Positions 7,059 through 15,468 are shown, counted from the first letter of the stretch. The stretch: 64,000 nucleotides of DNA from Rhodobacter capsulatus (GCF_003254295.1 NZ_QKZO01000010.1:78701-142700); one strand, 5' to 3'. Made by a program: numbers and translations. Notes: generated by a model not told the origin, from the sequence alone.

Positions 7059-7462
7059 GCTATGCGGTGGCGGGCGCGCTGCAGGCGGCGGTGTATCAGC
7101 ATCTGCGCGCGGATGCGGTGCTGGCGGCGCTGGTGGGAACGGCGGTTTACGATGCTGTGCCGCCGGGGACGCTGGTCGGCACCTATGTGAGCCTTGGGCC
7201 CGAGGATGTGGCCGATGCCTCGGACAAGACGGGCGAGGGGGCGGTGCATGATTTCGTCATCTCGGTGATCACTGACGCGGCGGGATTTGCGACGGCGAAG
7301 GCGGCGGCGGCGGCGGTGTCCGATGCGCTCGTGGGTGCCGATCTGGCGCTGGCGCGTGGGCGGCTGGTGGGGCTGTGGTTCCTGCGCGCCAAGGCGCGGC
7401 GGGTGGAAAAGGCCGACACGCGGCGGATCGATCTGGTGTTTCGCGCGCGGGTCGAGGGCTGA
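7055..7462 (+). CDS. orfg8: Gene transfer agent tail terminator (gp8, DUF3168 family)
   Basis: A 135-residue DUF3168-type protein. In siphophage-like particles this family forms the ring that caps the tail tube and joins it to the head. It shows ALQAAVYQHLRADAVLAALVG, then PPGTLVGTYVSLGPEDV and HDFVISVITDAAGFATAKAAAAAV, followed by LVGLWFLRAKARRVEKADTRRIDLVFRA split over the C-terminal strands, a common pattern in the family. It overlaps g7 by 4 bases. A short gap with a hairpin and a strong GGAGG precedes g9. Confidence 0.88.
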   Translation: MSYAVAGALQAAVYQHLRADAVLAALVGTAVYDAVPPGTLVGTYVSLGPEDVADASDKTGEGAVHDFVISVITDAAGFATAKAAAAAVSDALVGADLALARGRLVGLWFLRAKARRVEKADTRRIDLVFRARVEG

Positions 7463-7479
7463 GGCCCATCGGCGACTTG

Positions 7480-7502
7480 CGCCCCGGCGGGGCGGTGATT
7501 TT
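7480..7502 (+). other. GC-rich hairpin between g8 and g9
   Basis: CGCCCC (7480-7485) pairs with GGGGCG (7489-7494) over a 3-base loop. After four bases a TTTT run follows (7499-7502). It is weaker than the other cluster hairpins and could be a pause, processing or stability element before the major tail gene. Confidence 0.35.
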
Positions 7503-7521
7503 CAACATCTGGAGGCAAGAC

Positions 7522-7935
7522 ATGGCGGCGCAGAATGGCAAGGACCTTCTGATCAAGCTCGACCTGACCGGGTCGGGGCAATTCGAGACCATCGCGGGGC
7601 TGCGCGCGACGCGGATCAGCTTCAATGCGGAAACGGTCGATGTGACCTCGCTGGAAAGTCAGGGCGGCTGGCGGGAATTGCTGGGCGGCGCCGGGGTGCG
7701 CTCGGCCAGCATTTCCGGTGCGGGGGTGTTCAAGGATGCCGATACCGACGAGCGGGCGCGGCAGATCTTTTTCGACGGCGAGGTGCCAGAGTTTCAGGTC
7801 ATCATCCCCGATTTCGGCATCGTGCAGGGGCCGTTCATGATCACCTCGATCGACTATGCGGGCAGCCACAATGGCGAGGCGAGTTACGAACTGGCGCTGG
7901 CCTCGGCGGGTGCGCTGGGCTTCACGGCGATCTGA
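7522..7935 (+). CDS. orfg9: Gene transfer agent major tail tube protein (gp9)
   Basis: A 137-residue tail tube protein of the phage_tail_2 / TP901-1 major tail type, polymerised as hexamer rings into the tail tube. ATG 7522 is chosen because GGAGG (7511-7515) lies 6 bases upstream; longer open frame upstream overlaps g8 and is not protein-like. Visible family features are MAAQNGKDLLIKLDLTG, AGLRATRISFNAETVDVTS, GGWRELLGGAGVRSASISG and a C-terminal SYELALASAGALGF. A tube gene next to a very short tape measure (g11) fits the short RcGTA tail. Confidence 0.92.
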   Translation: MAAQNGKDLLIKLDLTGSGQFETIAGLRATRISFNAETVDVTSLESQGGWRELLGGAGVRSASISGAGVFKDADTDERARQIFFDGEVPEFQVIIPDFGIVQGPFMITSIDYAGSHNGEASYELALASAGALGFTAI

Positions 7936-7942
7936 GGCGGGC

Positions 7943-8269
7943 ATGGCAAACCCTTGGGCGGGCGAGGTCGAGGTGGTTTTGGGCGCCGAGCGGCGGGTGG
8001 CGAAGCTGACGCTGGGCGCGCTTGCGGAACTGGAGGCGGGGCTGGGCGAGGCCTCGCTGATGGATCTGGTGCGGCGGTTTGAAAGCGGTGCGTTTTCCAG
8101 CCGCGACGTGCTGGCGCTGATCGTCGCCGGGCTGCGCGGCGGCGGCTGGGAGGGGCGGGCAGAGGATCTGCGCACGGTCGAGATCGGCGGCGGGCCGGTG
8201 GGTGCGGCGCGGATCGCGGCGGAATTGCTGGCGCGCGCCTTCACCGTGCCGGGGCAGGGCGGGACGTGA
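7943..8269 (+). CDS. orfg10: Gene transfer agent tail assembly protein (gp10, GTA_gp10 family)
   Basis: A 108-residue protein of the GTA_gp10 family, in the place where siphophages encode tail assembly chaperones between the tube and tape-measure genes. The start is ATG 7943, 8 bases after the g9 stop. Sequence marks include NPWAGEVEVVLGAERRVAKLTLGALAELE and DVLALIVAGLRGGG. It overlaps the GTG start of g10.1 (GTGA), which resembles the paired chaperone arrangement (G and GT) in phages, but here by stop/start overlap; I see no slippery frameshift site. Confidence 0.82.
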   Translation: MANPWAGEVEVVLGAERRVAKLTLGALAELEAGLGEASLMDLVRRFESGAFSSRDVLALIVAGLRGGGWEGRAEDLRTVEIGGGPVGAARIAAELLARAFTVPGQGGT

Positions 8270-8493
8270 GTGGCGGTCTGGATTGGCCGGGGCTTTTGCG
8301 GGTCGGGCTGCGGGGATTGGGGCTGCGGCCCGGGGAGTTCTGGCGGCTGACGCCGGCGGAGCTGGCGGTGATGCTGGGCGAGGCGGCGGGGACGCCGCCC
8401 TTGACGCGCGGGCGGCTTTCGGAGCTGGCGGCGCGGTTTCCCGATGCGCCCGGCGGGGGCGATCTGAAAGGAGGAGGCGATGATCGAAGTTGA
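8266..8493 (+). CDS. orfg10.1: Gene transfer agent small tail assembly chaperone (gp10.1, TIGR02216-type)
   Basis: A 75-residue protein starting at GTG 8266, which overlaps the g10 stop codon. It matches the small rcc01693-type (TIGR02216) family conserved in GTAs and some phages, marked by LDWPGLLRVGLRGLGLRPGEFW and LTPAELAVMLG. It probably acts with gp10 in loading the tape measure during tail assembly. Its 3' end overlaps the g11 start by 14 bases, with the g11 ribosome-binding site (AAAGGAGGAGG) inside its coding sequence. Confidence 0.8.
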   Translation: MSGGLDWPGLLRVGLRGLGLRPGEFWRLTPAELAVMLGEAAGTPPLTRGRLSELAARFPDAPGGGDLKGGGDDRS

Positions 8494-9139
8494 CGGGCTG
8501 GATGCGCTGGGTCGGCAGGCGGCGGAGCTGGAGCAGGCGCTGGGCGGCGCCGAGGGGGTGGCGGCGAGTTTCAACGACGAGCTGGGACGGATGCGGGAGA
8601 GCCTGACCTATACGGGCCGCGAGGTGGGGAGCCTGTCGCAGAGCTTCGGGCGCTCGGTCCGGCGGGCGTTCGACGGCGTGATCTTTGACGGGATGAAGCT
8701 GTCGGACGCGTTGAGTTCGGTGGCCGAGGGCATGGCGCAGGCCGCCTATTCGGTGGCGATGCGACCGGTGCAGGAGGCGATCGGCGGGGCGCTTGCCAGC
8801 TCGATCAGCGGGATGCTGGGCGGGGTCTTCGGCTTCGCGCAGGGCGGCGCGTTTTCGCAAGGCCGGGTGATGCCCTTTGCCAAGGGGGGGGTGGTGTCTT
8901 CGCCGACGACCTTCCCGATGCGGGGTGCGACGGGGCTGATGGGCGAGGCCGGGCCCGAGGCGATCCTGCCCTTGGCGCGGGGCGCGGACGGGCGGCTGGG
9001 CGTGCAGGCCGGGGGGGGGCGGGTGATCAACGTGGTGATGAATGTGACGACGCCCGATGCGGCGGGCTTCGCCCGCAGTCAGGGCCAGATCGCGGCGCAG
9101 GTGAACCGGGCGCTGGCGCGCGGATCGCGCAACGCCTGA
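8480..9139 (+). CDS. orfg11: Gene transfer agent tape measure protein (gp11)
   Basis: A 219-residue tape-measure protein, far shorter than the 700-1500 residues usual in siphophages, consistent with the short tail of RcGTA. The N-terminal third is a helical coiled coil (DALGRQAAELEQALGG and onwards). A hydrophobic glycine-rich stretch (VQEAIGGALASSISGMLGGVFGFA, about residues 98-120) could insert in membranes. The conserved FAKGGVVSSPTTFP and GLMGEAGPEAILPL motifs are typical of tape-measure C-termini. The start at 8480 has a strong AGGAGG 5 bases upstream. Confidence 0.9.
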   Translation: MIEVDGLDALGRQAAELEQALGGAEGVAASFNDELGRMRESLTYTGREVGSLSQSFGRSVRRAFDGVIFDGMKLSDALSSVAEGMAQAAYSVAMRPVQEAIGGALASSISGMLGGVFGFAQGGAFSQGRVMPFAKGGVVSSPTTFPMRGATGLMGEAGPEAILPLARGADGRLGVQAGGGRVINVVMNVTTPDAAGFARSQGQIAAQVNRALARGSRNA

Positions 9140-9149
9140 GGAGGACAGC

Positions 9150-9782
9150 ATGGCATTTCATGAAGTTCGGTTTCCCGCCAATCTGAGCTTCGGCTCGGTC
9201 GGCGGGCCGGAGCGGCGCACCGAGATTGTCACGCTGGCCAGCGGGCATGAGGAGCGCAACAGCCCCTGGGCGCATTCGCGGCGCCATTACGATGCCGGGG
9301 TGGGGCTGCGCAGCCTGGACGATGTCGAGCGGCTGATCGCGTTTTTCGAGGCGCGGGCTGGGCAGCTGCACGGCTTTCGCTGGAAGGACTGGGCGGATCA
9401 CAAGAGCTGTCCGGCCTCGCGGGCCGTCGCGCATGAGGATCAGCTGATCGGAATTGGCGACGGCGTCACGACCGCGTTTCAGCTGGTGAAGACCTATGCT
9501 TCGGGCGGGCAGAGCTATCTGCGGCCGATCGTGAAGCCGGTCGAGGGCACGGTCAAGCTGGGCATCGCGGGCGATCATCAGGCCGAAGCGGTGAATTTCG
9601 CGCTCGATCCGACGACGGGGATCGTTACCTTCAACGAGGCGCCGTCGAAAGGGGCGCGGGTGACGGCGGGGTTCGAATTCGACGTGCCGGTGCGGTTTGA
9701 TACCGACCGGATCGCGGTCTCGGTGCAGTCGTTTCAGGCGGGGGATCTGCCGCAGGTGCCGGTGCTGGAGGTACGGATCTGA
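9150..9782 (+). CDS. orfg12: Gene transfer agent distal tail protein (gp12, DUF2460 family)
   Basis: A 210-residue DUF2460 (TIGR02217) protein, assigned as the distal tail ring of the baseplate in RcGTA. It begins with MAFHEVRFPANLSFGSVGGPERRTEIV and has the conserved NSPWAHSRRHYDAG and FRWKDWADHKSC blocks, followed by a beta-rich C-terminal domain (VTFNEAPSKGARVTAGFEFDVPVRFD). AGGAGG lies 5 bases before the ATG. Its TGA overlaps the g13 ATG by one base. It likely links the tail tube to the hub made by gp13. Confidence 0.9.
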   Translation: MAFHEVRFPANLSFGSVGGPERRTEIVTLASGHEERNSPWAHSRRHYDAGVGLRSLDDVERLIAFFEARAGQLHGFRWKDWADHKSCPASRAVAHEDQLIGIGDGVTTAFQLVKTYASGGQSYLRPIVKPVEGTVKLGIAGDHQAEAVNFALDPTTGIVTFNEAPSKGARVTAGFEFDVPVRFDTDRIAVSVQSFQAGDLPQVPVLEVRI

Positions 9783-10672
9783 TGGCCTATCCGCAGGATT
9801 TGAAGGCGCATCTGCAGGGCGGCGTGACGACGCTGGCGCGGGCCTGGGCGCTGGCGCGGACCGACGGGCGGGTGCTGGGCTTCACCGATCATGACCGGGG
9901 GCTGAGCTTCGAGGGGATCGCCTTCGAGCCGGGCAGCGGCATGACGGCCAAGGCGGTGCTGCAGGGCACGGGCCTTTCGGTCGACAATACCGAGAGCTAC
10001 GGCGCGCTGAGCTCCGAGGCGATCACCGAGGCGGATCTTCTGGCCGGGCGTTATGATGGCGCCGCGGTCACGGTCTGGCTGGTGAACTGGGCCGATCCGG
10101 GGATGCGGGCGGTGATCTTTCGCGGCCATCTGGGGGAGGTGTCGCGGGGTGCGGGGGCGTTCACCGCCGAATTGCGCGGGCTGACCGAGGCCTTGGGGCT
10201 GGATCAGGGGCGGATCTATCATCCGCGCTGCGCCGCGGTGCTGGGCGATGGCAAATGCCGGTTCGATCTGACGAAGGACGGTTATGCGCTCGAGACGGCG
10301 CTGGGCGCAATCGAGGAGGCGGTGGTGTTGCGCCTGGCCGAGGGGGCGGGGTTCGAGGATCGCTGGTTCGAGAAGGGGCGGCTTCTGGTGCTGGAAGGCG
10401 CGGCGGCGGGGCTGGTCGGCGTGGTGAAGAACGACCGGCTGCAGGCGGATGGCTCGCGGATCATCGAGCTGTGGCAGCGGCTGGGCGCCGATCCGGTGGC
10501 GGGGGATCGGGTGCGGATCGAGCCCGGCTGTGACAAGCGTGCCGAGACCTGTCGGCTGAAATTCGACAATTTCCTGAATTTTAGGGGCTTTCCGCATATT
10601 CCGGGGGAAGATTGGCTGGTCTCCTATCCGGTGCAGAGCGGCACCAATGACGGCGGGAGCCTGTTCAAATGA
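9782..10672 (+). CDS. orfg13: Gene transfer agent tail hub protein with Cys4 site (gp13, DUF2163 family)
   Basis: A 296-residue hub protein, DUF2163 N-terminal domain plus a phage_BR0599-type C-terminal domain. Four cysteines (C150, C159, C250, C257) sit in HPRCAAVLGDGKC and EPGCDKRAETC, a spacing like lambda gpL-type hub proteins that bind an Fe-S cluster; metal binding here is inferred from the family. The C-terminal NFLNFRGFPHIPGED block is highly typical. It should form the central baseplate trimer on which gp14 and gp15 assemble. It overlaps g14 by 4 bases. Confidence 0.9.
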   Translation: MAYPQDLKAHLQGGVTTLARAWALARTDGRVLGFTDHDRGLSFEGIAFEPGSGMTAKAVLQGTGLSVDNTESYGALSSEAITEADLLAGRYDGAAVTVWLVNWADPGMRAVIFRGHLGEVSRGAGAFTAELRGLTEALGLDQGRIYHPRCAAVLGDGKCRFDLTKDGYALETALGAIEEAVVLRLAEGAGFEDRWFEKGRLLVLEGAAAGLVGVVKNDRLQADGSRIIELWQRLGADPVAGDRVRIEPGCDKRAETCRLKFDNFLNFRGFPHIPGEDWLVSYPVQSGTNDGGSLFK

Positions 10673-11121
10673 GCGCGATCGGGCTGCGGGCGGTGGCGAT
10701 CGCGCGGGACTGGATCGGCACGCCTTATCGGCATCAGGTCTCGGTGCAGGGGGCGGGGACGGATTGTCTGGGTCTTTTGCGCGGGGTCTGGCGGGCGCTT
10801 TATGGCGCCGAGCCGGAACTGGTGCCGCCCTATACCGCCGATTGGTCCGAACCCGCGCGCGAGGAAGTGCTGTGGCGGGCGGCGGCGCGGCATTTGCTGG
10901 CGCTGCCCCCTGCGCGGGGGCCCGAGCGCCCGGGCGAGGTGCTCTTGTTTCGGATGCGTCATGGCGCGGTGGCCAAGCATCTGGGCATCGCTGCCGAGAT
11001 CGGCGCCGGGGCGAGTTTCGTGCATGCCTATACGGGGCATGGCGTGGTCGAGAGCCCGCTCTCGGAGCCCTGGGCGCGGCGGATCGTGGCGCGATTTCAA
11101 TTTCCTGAGGGGGGCCGGTGA
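10669..11121 (+). CDS. orfg14: Gene transfer agent cell-wall peptidase (gp14, NlpC/P60)
   Basis: A 150-residue NlpC/P60 cysteine peptidase carried in the tail tip, expected to cut peptide stems of peptidoglycan during DNA delivery. The catalytic Cys is C33 in GTDCLGLLRGV and the catalytic His is H104 in AKHLGI; both are present. The segment ARDWIGTPYRHQ is the usual start of the family. There is no signal peptide, as expected for a particle component. The g15 ATG follows the stop with no gap. Confidence 0.92.
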   Translation: MSAIGLRAVAIARDWIGTPYRHQVSVQGAGTDCLGLLRGVWRALYGAEPELVPPYTADWSEPAREEVLWRAAARHLLALPPARGPERPGEVLLFRMRHGAVAKHLGIAAEIGAGASFVHAYTGHGVVESPLSEPWARRIVARFQFPEGGR

Positions 11122-14100
11122 ATGGCGACGATACTGCTTTCGGCGGCGGGGGCCGCGATTGGTGGCGGCTTTGGCGGCACGATTCTGGGCCTTTCGGGAG
11201 CGGTGATCGGCCGGGCCGTGGGGGCGACCCTGGGGCGGGTGATCGATCAGCGGCTTCTGGGATCGGGGTCGCAAAGCGTCGAGACCGGGCGCGTCGACCG
11301 GCTGCGGCTGTCGAGCGCCTCGGAGGGCGAGGCGGTCGGGCGGCTTTGGGGGCGGATGCGGGTCGCCGGGCAGGTGATCTGGGCGACGCGGTTTTTTGAA
11401 ACCGCCCAGGTGGAAAAAAGCGGCAAGGGCGCGCCGCGGGCGACGGTGGCGCGCTACAGCTATTCGCTGAGCCTGGCGCTGGCCTTGTGCGAGGGCGAAA
11501 TCCTGCGCGTCGGCCGGGTCTGGGCGGATGGCAGCGAGATCGAGGTCTCAAGCCTGAACATGCGGGTTTACCGGGGGGGCGAGGACCAGCTGCCCGATCC
11601 GAAGATCGCGGCGGTGGAGGGGGCGGAGGCGGCGCCCGCCTATCGCGGCATCGCCTATGTGGTGATCGAGGATCTGCATCTGGCCCCCTTTGGCAACCGG
11701 GTGCCGCAGTTTACCTTTGAGGTGGTGCGGGCGGCGCAGGGCGCGCTGGCCGAGGCCGAGCCCGATCTGACGCGGGGGCTGCGGGCGGTGGCGCTGATCC
11801 CCGGCACGGGGGAATATGCGCTTGCGACGACGCCGGTCTATGTCGGCACCGAGACGGGGATCACCGCGACGCAGGGGGTGGCGAACCAGACTGCGCCCGG
11901 GGGGCAGACCGATCTGGTCGCGGCGCTGCAGCGGCTGGATGAGGAGCTGCCGAATTGCGGCGCGGTATCGCTGGTGGTGAGCTGGTTTGGCGATGATCTG
12001 CGCTGCGGCGCCTGCGATGTGAAGCCCAAGGTGGCCTCGCGGCAGGAGGAGGGCGCGAACATGCCCTGGCGAGTGGCGGGGCTGGAGCGGGCGGGCGCCG
12101 AGGAAGTGCCGCGGCTCTCGAGCAGTTCGGTCTATGGCGGCACGCCTGCCGATGCTGCGGTGATCGAGGCGATCGGCGCGCTGCGGGCGGCGGGCAAGGC
12201 GGTGACCTTTTACCCGTTCATCCTGATGGAGCAGCTGGCGGGCAACGGGCTGCCCGATCCCTGGAGCGATGCGACCGGGCAGCCTGCGCTGCCCTGGCGG
12301 GGTCGGATCACGCTTTCGGTCGCGCCGGGCCGCGCGGGCAGCCCGGACGGGACGGCAGCGGCGGTGGCGCAGGTGGCGGGGTTCTTCGGGACCGCGCAGC
12401 CGGGTGATTTCGCTATTGCGGGCGGGCAGGTGGTCTATTCCGGTCCCGAGGAATGGTCGATGCGCCGCTTCATCCTGCATTATGCGCATCTGTGCAAACT
12501 GGCCGGGGGCGTAGACGCCTTTTGCATCGGCACCGAGATGGTGGCGCTGACGCAGATCCGGGGGGCGGCCAACAGCTATCCCGCGGTGGCGGCGTTTCGG
12601 CAGCTGGCGGGTGAGGTCAAGGCGATCCTCGGGCCCGGCTGCAAGATCGGCTATGCCGCCGACTGGTCGGAATATTGGGGCCATGCGCCGGGCAATGGCG
12701 ACCGGTTCTTTCATCTTGACCCGCTTTGGGCGGATGAAAACATCGACTTCATCGGCATCGACAATTACCTGCCGCTGTCGGATTGGCGGGATGGCGAGGA
12801 TCATGCCGATGCGGGCTGGGGCTCGATCTACGCGCTGGACTATCTGCGCGCCAATATCGAGGGCGGCGAGTATCATGACTGGTATTATGCCGCGCCGGAG
12901 CATCGCGATGCGCAGATCCGCACGCCGATCAGCGATGGCGATCACGACGAGCCCTGGATCTGGCGGGCGAAGGATATTCGCAACTGGTGGCTGAACGACC
13001 ATCACGAGCGGGTGGGCGGGGTGCGGTCCGAGGTGGCGACGGCCTGGGTGCCGCAGTCGAAACCGATCTGGTTCACCGAAATGGGCTGTGCGGCGATCGA
13101 CAAGGGCACGAACCAGCCCAACAAGTTCCTCGACCCGAAAAGCTCGGAATCGAGCCTGCCGCATCATTCCGACGGGCGGCGCGACGAGCTGATCCAGATG
13201 CAATATCTGCGCGCGATGACGAGCTACTGGGGGGAGGCGGCGAAGAACCCGGTCTCGGCGGTCTATGGCGGGCCGATGCTCGACATGAGCCGGGCGCATG
13301 TCTGGGCCTGGGATGCCCGGCCCTGGCCGCAGTTTCCCCTCAACACCGCTTTGTGGTCGGATGGGGCGAATTACGCGCGCGGGCACTGGATTTCGGGCCG
13401 GGCGGTGGCGCAGCCGCTGGCGAGCGTGGTGGCCGAGATCTGCGGTCTGGCCGGGATCACGGACATCGATGTCAGCGGGCTTTACGGGCTGGTGCGCGGG
13501 TATACGATGACGGGCGATCAGACCGGGCGCGCGGGGTTGCAGGCACTGATGCTGGCCTATGGCTTCGAGGTGCTGGAACGCGAGGGCAAGCTGGTGTTCC
13601 GGATGCGTGACGGGCGGATCGATGCCGATCTGGTCGCGGCGGATCTGGCGCTGGGCGAGGGCGGGAGCATGGTCGAGACGGTGCGGGCGGCCGAGGCCGA
13701 GATCGCCGGGCGGGTGCGGCTGGCCTATGTCGAGGCGGAGGGCGATTTCGAGGTGCGTGCGGTCGAGGCGGTCTTTCCCGATGTGGCGGCGGGGGCGGCG
13801 GCGGGGTCGGAACTGCCGCTGGCGCTGACGCGGGCGCAGGCGCAGGGGATTGTCGGGCGTTGGCTGGCCGAGGCGCGGGTGGCGCGGGACACGGCGCGGT
13901 TCGCGCTGCCGCCCTCGCAGGCGCATCTGGGCACGGGCGACGTGGTGCGGCTGGATCTGCCCGAGGGCAAGCGGCGCTACCGGCTGGACCGGATCGAGCA
14001 GGCGGGGCTGTTGCAGGTCGAGGCGGTGCGGGTCGAGCCCGGGATCTATGCGCCCGCCGACGAGGTCGAGGACCCGGCCAACCTGCGCCCCTTTGCGGCG

Positions 14101-15036
14101 CCGGTGCCGGTGCGCGCGGTCTTCCTTGACCTGCCCTTGATGAAAGGGGACGAAGATCCGGTGGCGCCGCATCTGGCGGTGACGGCGACGCCCTGGCCGG
14201 GGACGGTGGCGGTCTGGTCGGCCGATGAGGATGCGGGCTATGCGCTGAACGCGACGCTTGGCACGCGGGCGGTGATCGGGCAGACGTTGACGCCGCTTTT
14301 TCGCGCGCCGCCCGGGCTTTGGGACCGGGGCGCGGCCCTGCGGGTGAAGCTGGCGAGCGGGGCGCTCGAGTCGGCGACGGCGCTTCGGGTGCTGAACGGC
14401 GCGAATGCGATGGCGATCGGCGATGGCAGCTCGGACAAGTGGGAGGTGTTTCAGTTCGTCGAAGCGGCGCTGGTCGACGGCAAGGTCTGGGAGATCTCGC
14501 TGCGGCTGCGCGGGCAGCTTGGCACCGATGCGCTGATGCCCGAGGTCTGGCCCGAGGGCAGCGTGGTGGTGGCGCTGAATGGCGCGCCCGAGCAGATCTT
14601 GCTGCCCGCCTCTGCCCGCGGGCTGGCGCGACATTACCGGATCGGCTCGGCGGCGCGGTCTTATGACGATCCGTCCTTCGTGCACCGGATCGAGGCTTTT
14701 GCGGGCGCCGGGCTGCGGCCCTTCAGCCCGTGCCATCTGCGCGCCACGCCGGGGGCGAGCGGGTGGGACTTTCGCTGGCTGCGCCGGACACGGATCGATG
14801 GCGACAGCTGGCAGGGCTACGAGGTGCCGCTGGGCGAGACGGCCGAGCTTTATCTGCTGCGCGTGATCGAGGGAACGGCGGTGAAGCGCGAACTGACGGT
14901 GGGCGCGGCAAGCTGGAGCTACCCAGCGGCGCTGCAGGCGGCGGATGGCATCGCCGGGGGCTTCACGCTGGAGGTGGCGCAGGTGTCTGACGTTTACGGC
15001 CCGGGGCTGGCGGCGCGGATCACCGTGGGGGCCTGA
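11122..15036 (+). CDS. orfg15: Gene transfer agent megatron tail-tip protein with TIM-barrel domain (gp15)
   Basis: A 1304-residue central tail-tip protein and the largest gene of the cluster. The N-terminus has a glycine-rich hydrophobic stretch (residues about 6-36) that could pierce a membrane. The middle holds the GTA TIM-barrel-like domain (roughly residues 430-760), with AFCIGTEMVAL (about 465-475) and WFTEMGCAA (about 650-658) giving acidic residues placed as in glycoside hydrolases. The following part matches phage-tail_3 domains (QPLASVVAEICGLAGI onward). It probably binds the recipient surface and helps to breach glycan. The cysE promoter is reported to lie inside this gene in R. 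capsulatus. Confidence 0.93.
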   Translation: MATILLSAAGAAIGGGFGGTILGLSGAVIGRAVGATLGRVIDQRLLGSGSQSVETGRVDRLRLSSASEGEAVGRLWGRMRVAGQVIWATRFFETAQVEKSGKGAPRATVARYSYSLSLALALCEGEILRVGRVWADGSEIEVSSLNMRVYRGGEDQLPDPKIAAVEGAEAAPAYRGIAYVVIEDLHLAPFGNRVPQFTFEVVRAAQGALAEAEPDLTRGLRAVALIPGTGEYALATTPVYVGTETGITATQGVANQTAPGGQTDLVAALQRLDEELPNCGAVSLVVSWFGDDLRCGACDVKPKVASRQEEGANMPWRVAGLERAGAEEVPRLSSSSVYGGTPADAAVIEAIGALRAAGKAVTFYPFILMEQLAGNGLPDPWSDATGQPALPWRGRITLSVAPGRAGSPDGTAAAVAQVAGFFGTAQPGDFAIAGGQVVYSGPEEWSMRRFILHYAHLCKLAGGVDAFCIGTEMVALTQIRGAANSYPAVAAFRQLAGEVKAILGPGCKIGYAADWSEYWGHAPGNGDRFFHLDPLWADENIDFIGIDNYLPLSDWRDGEDHADAGWGSIYALDYLRANIEGGEYHDWYYAAPEHRDAQIRTPISDGDHDEPWIWRAKDIRNWWLNDHHERVGGVRSEVATAWVPQSKPIWFTEMGCAAIDKGTNQPNKFLDPKSSESSLPHHSDGRRDELIQMQYLRAMTSYWGEAAKNPVSAVYGGPMLDMSRAHVWAWDARPWPQFPLNTALWSDGANYARGHWISGRAVAQPLASVVAEICGLAGITDIDVSGLYGLVRGYTMTGDQTGRAGLQALMLAYGFEVLEREGKLVFRMRDGRIDADLVAADLALGEGGSMVETVRAAEAEIAGRVRLAYVEAEGDFEVRAVEAVFPDVAAGAAAGSELPLALTRAQAQGIVGRWLAEARVARDTARFALPPSQAHLGTGDVVRLDLPEGKRRYRLDRIEQAGLLQVEAVRVEPGIYAPADEVEDPANLRPFAAPVPVRAVFLDLPLMKGDEDPVAPHLAVTATPWPGTVAVWSADEDAGYALNATLGTRAVIGQTLTPLFRAPPGLWDRGAALRVKLASGALESATALRVLNGANAMAIGDGSSDKWEVFQFVEAALVDGKVWEISLRLRGQLGTDALMPEVWPEGSVVVALNGAPEQILLPASARGLARHYRIGSAARSYDDPSFVHRIEAFAGAGLRPFSPCHLRATPGASGWDFRWLRRTRIDGDSWQGYEVPLGETAELYLLRVIEGTAVKRELTVGAASWSYPAALQAADGIAGGFTLEVAQVSDVYGPGLAARITVGA

Positions 15037-15039
15037 GGT

Positions 15040-15468
15040 GTGCGGCCGATCCTGATCGACGATCTTCTGATCGCGGCGCGCGCTCTGGCTTTGGTGGCCG
15101 CCCCCGAGCGCCCGGCGCGGCTGGCACAATGGTTGTGCGAGGCGCATTGGGCCGATCTTTACCGCAAGCGGCTGGCGCGGGCGCATCCGATCTGGGGCAA
15201 CGGCTCGCTGATGGGGCGGGCTTTGCGCGAAGCCGGGCGGCGGGGACTGCGCCCGGACCGGGCCGAGATCGACGATCTTGCAGAGGTGATCGCGGCGGTG
15301 CGCAACTGGCGCGCACGGGGGCTTTGCAGCGCCGGTGAACGGCTCTATCTGAGGGGCGAAGCCTGTGTTAGGCTGACCCGAAGTCAAGGAGAGAGCCATG
15401 TCCAAAATCCGTGCGAAGGTCGCTGCCATCGATCCGGTATGGATGCGGATCTGCGAGGAGGCGCATGA
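15040..15468 (+). CDS. Conserved GTA-linked protein of unknown function between g15 and cysE
   Basis: A 142-residue frame starting at GTG 15040, 3 bases after the g15 stop. The stretch DDLLIAARALALVAAPERPARL, then WCEAHWADLYRKRL-like and HPIWGNGSLMGRAL, is the core of a small family found next to GTA clusters in Rhodobacterales; I believe this corresponds to rcc01699 (DUF7742-like), from memory. The last 70 bases overlap cysE in another frame and are probably not conserved. The function is unknown. Co-transcription with g15 is likely from the spacing, so it may be a GTA or GTA-regulated protein. Confidence 0.65.
   Translation: MRPILIDDLLIAARALALVAAPERPARLAQWLCEAHWADLYRKRLARAHPIWGNGSLMGRALREAGRRGLRPDRAEIDDLAEVIAAVRNWRARGLCSAGERLYLRGEACVRLTRSQGESHVQNPCEGRCHRSGMDADLRGGA

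Noticed and set aside
7943..8493. Programmed frameshift joining g10 and g10.1 as in phage tail chaperones
   Set aside because: There is no slippery heptamer near the g10 end. A GTGA stop/start overlap explains expression of g10.1 instead.
925..15036. Active prophage
   Set aside because: No integrase, repressor, replication, holin or endolysin genes and no att-like repeats flank the cluster; the gene set is that of a gene transfer agent.
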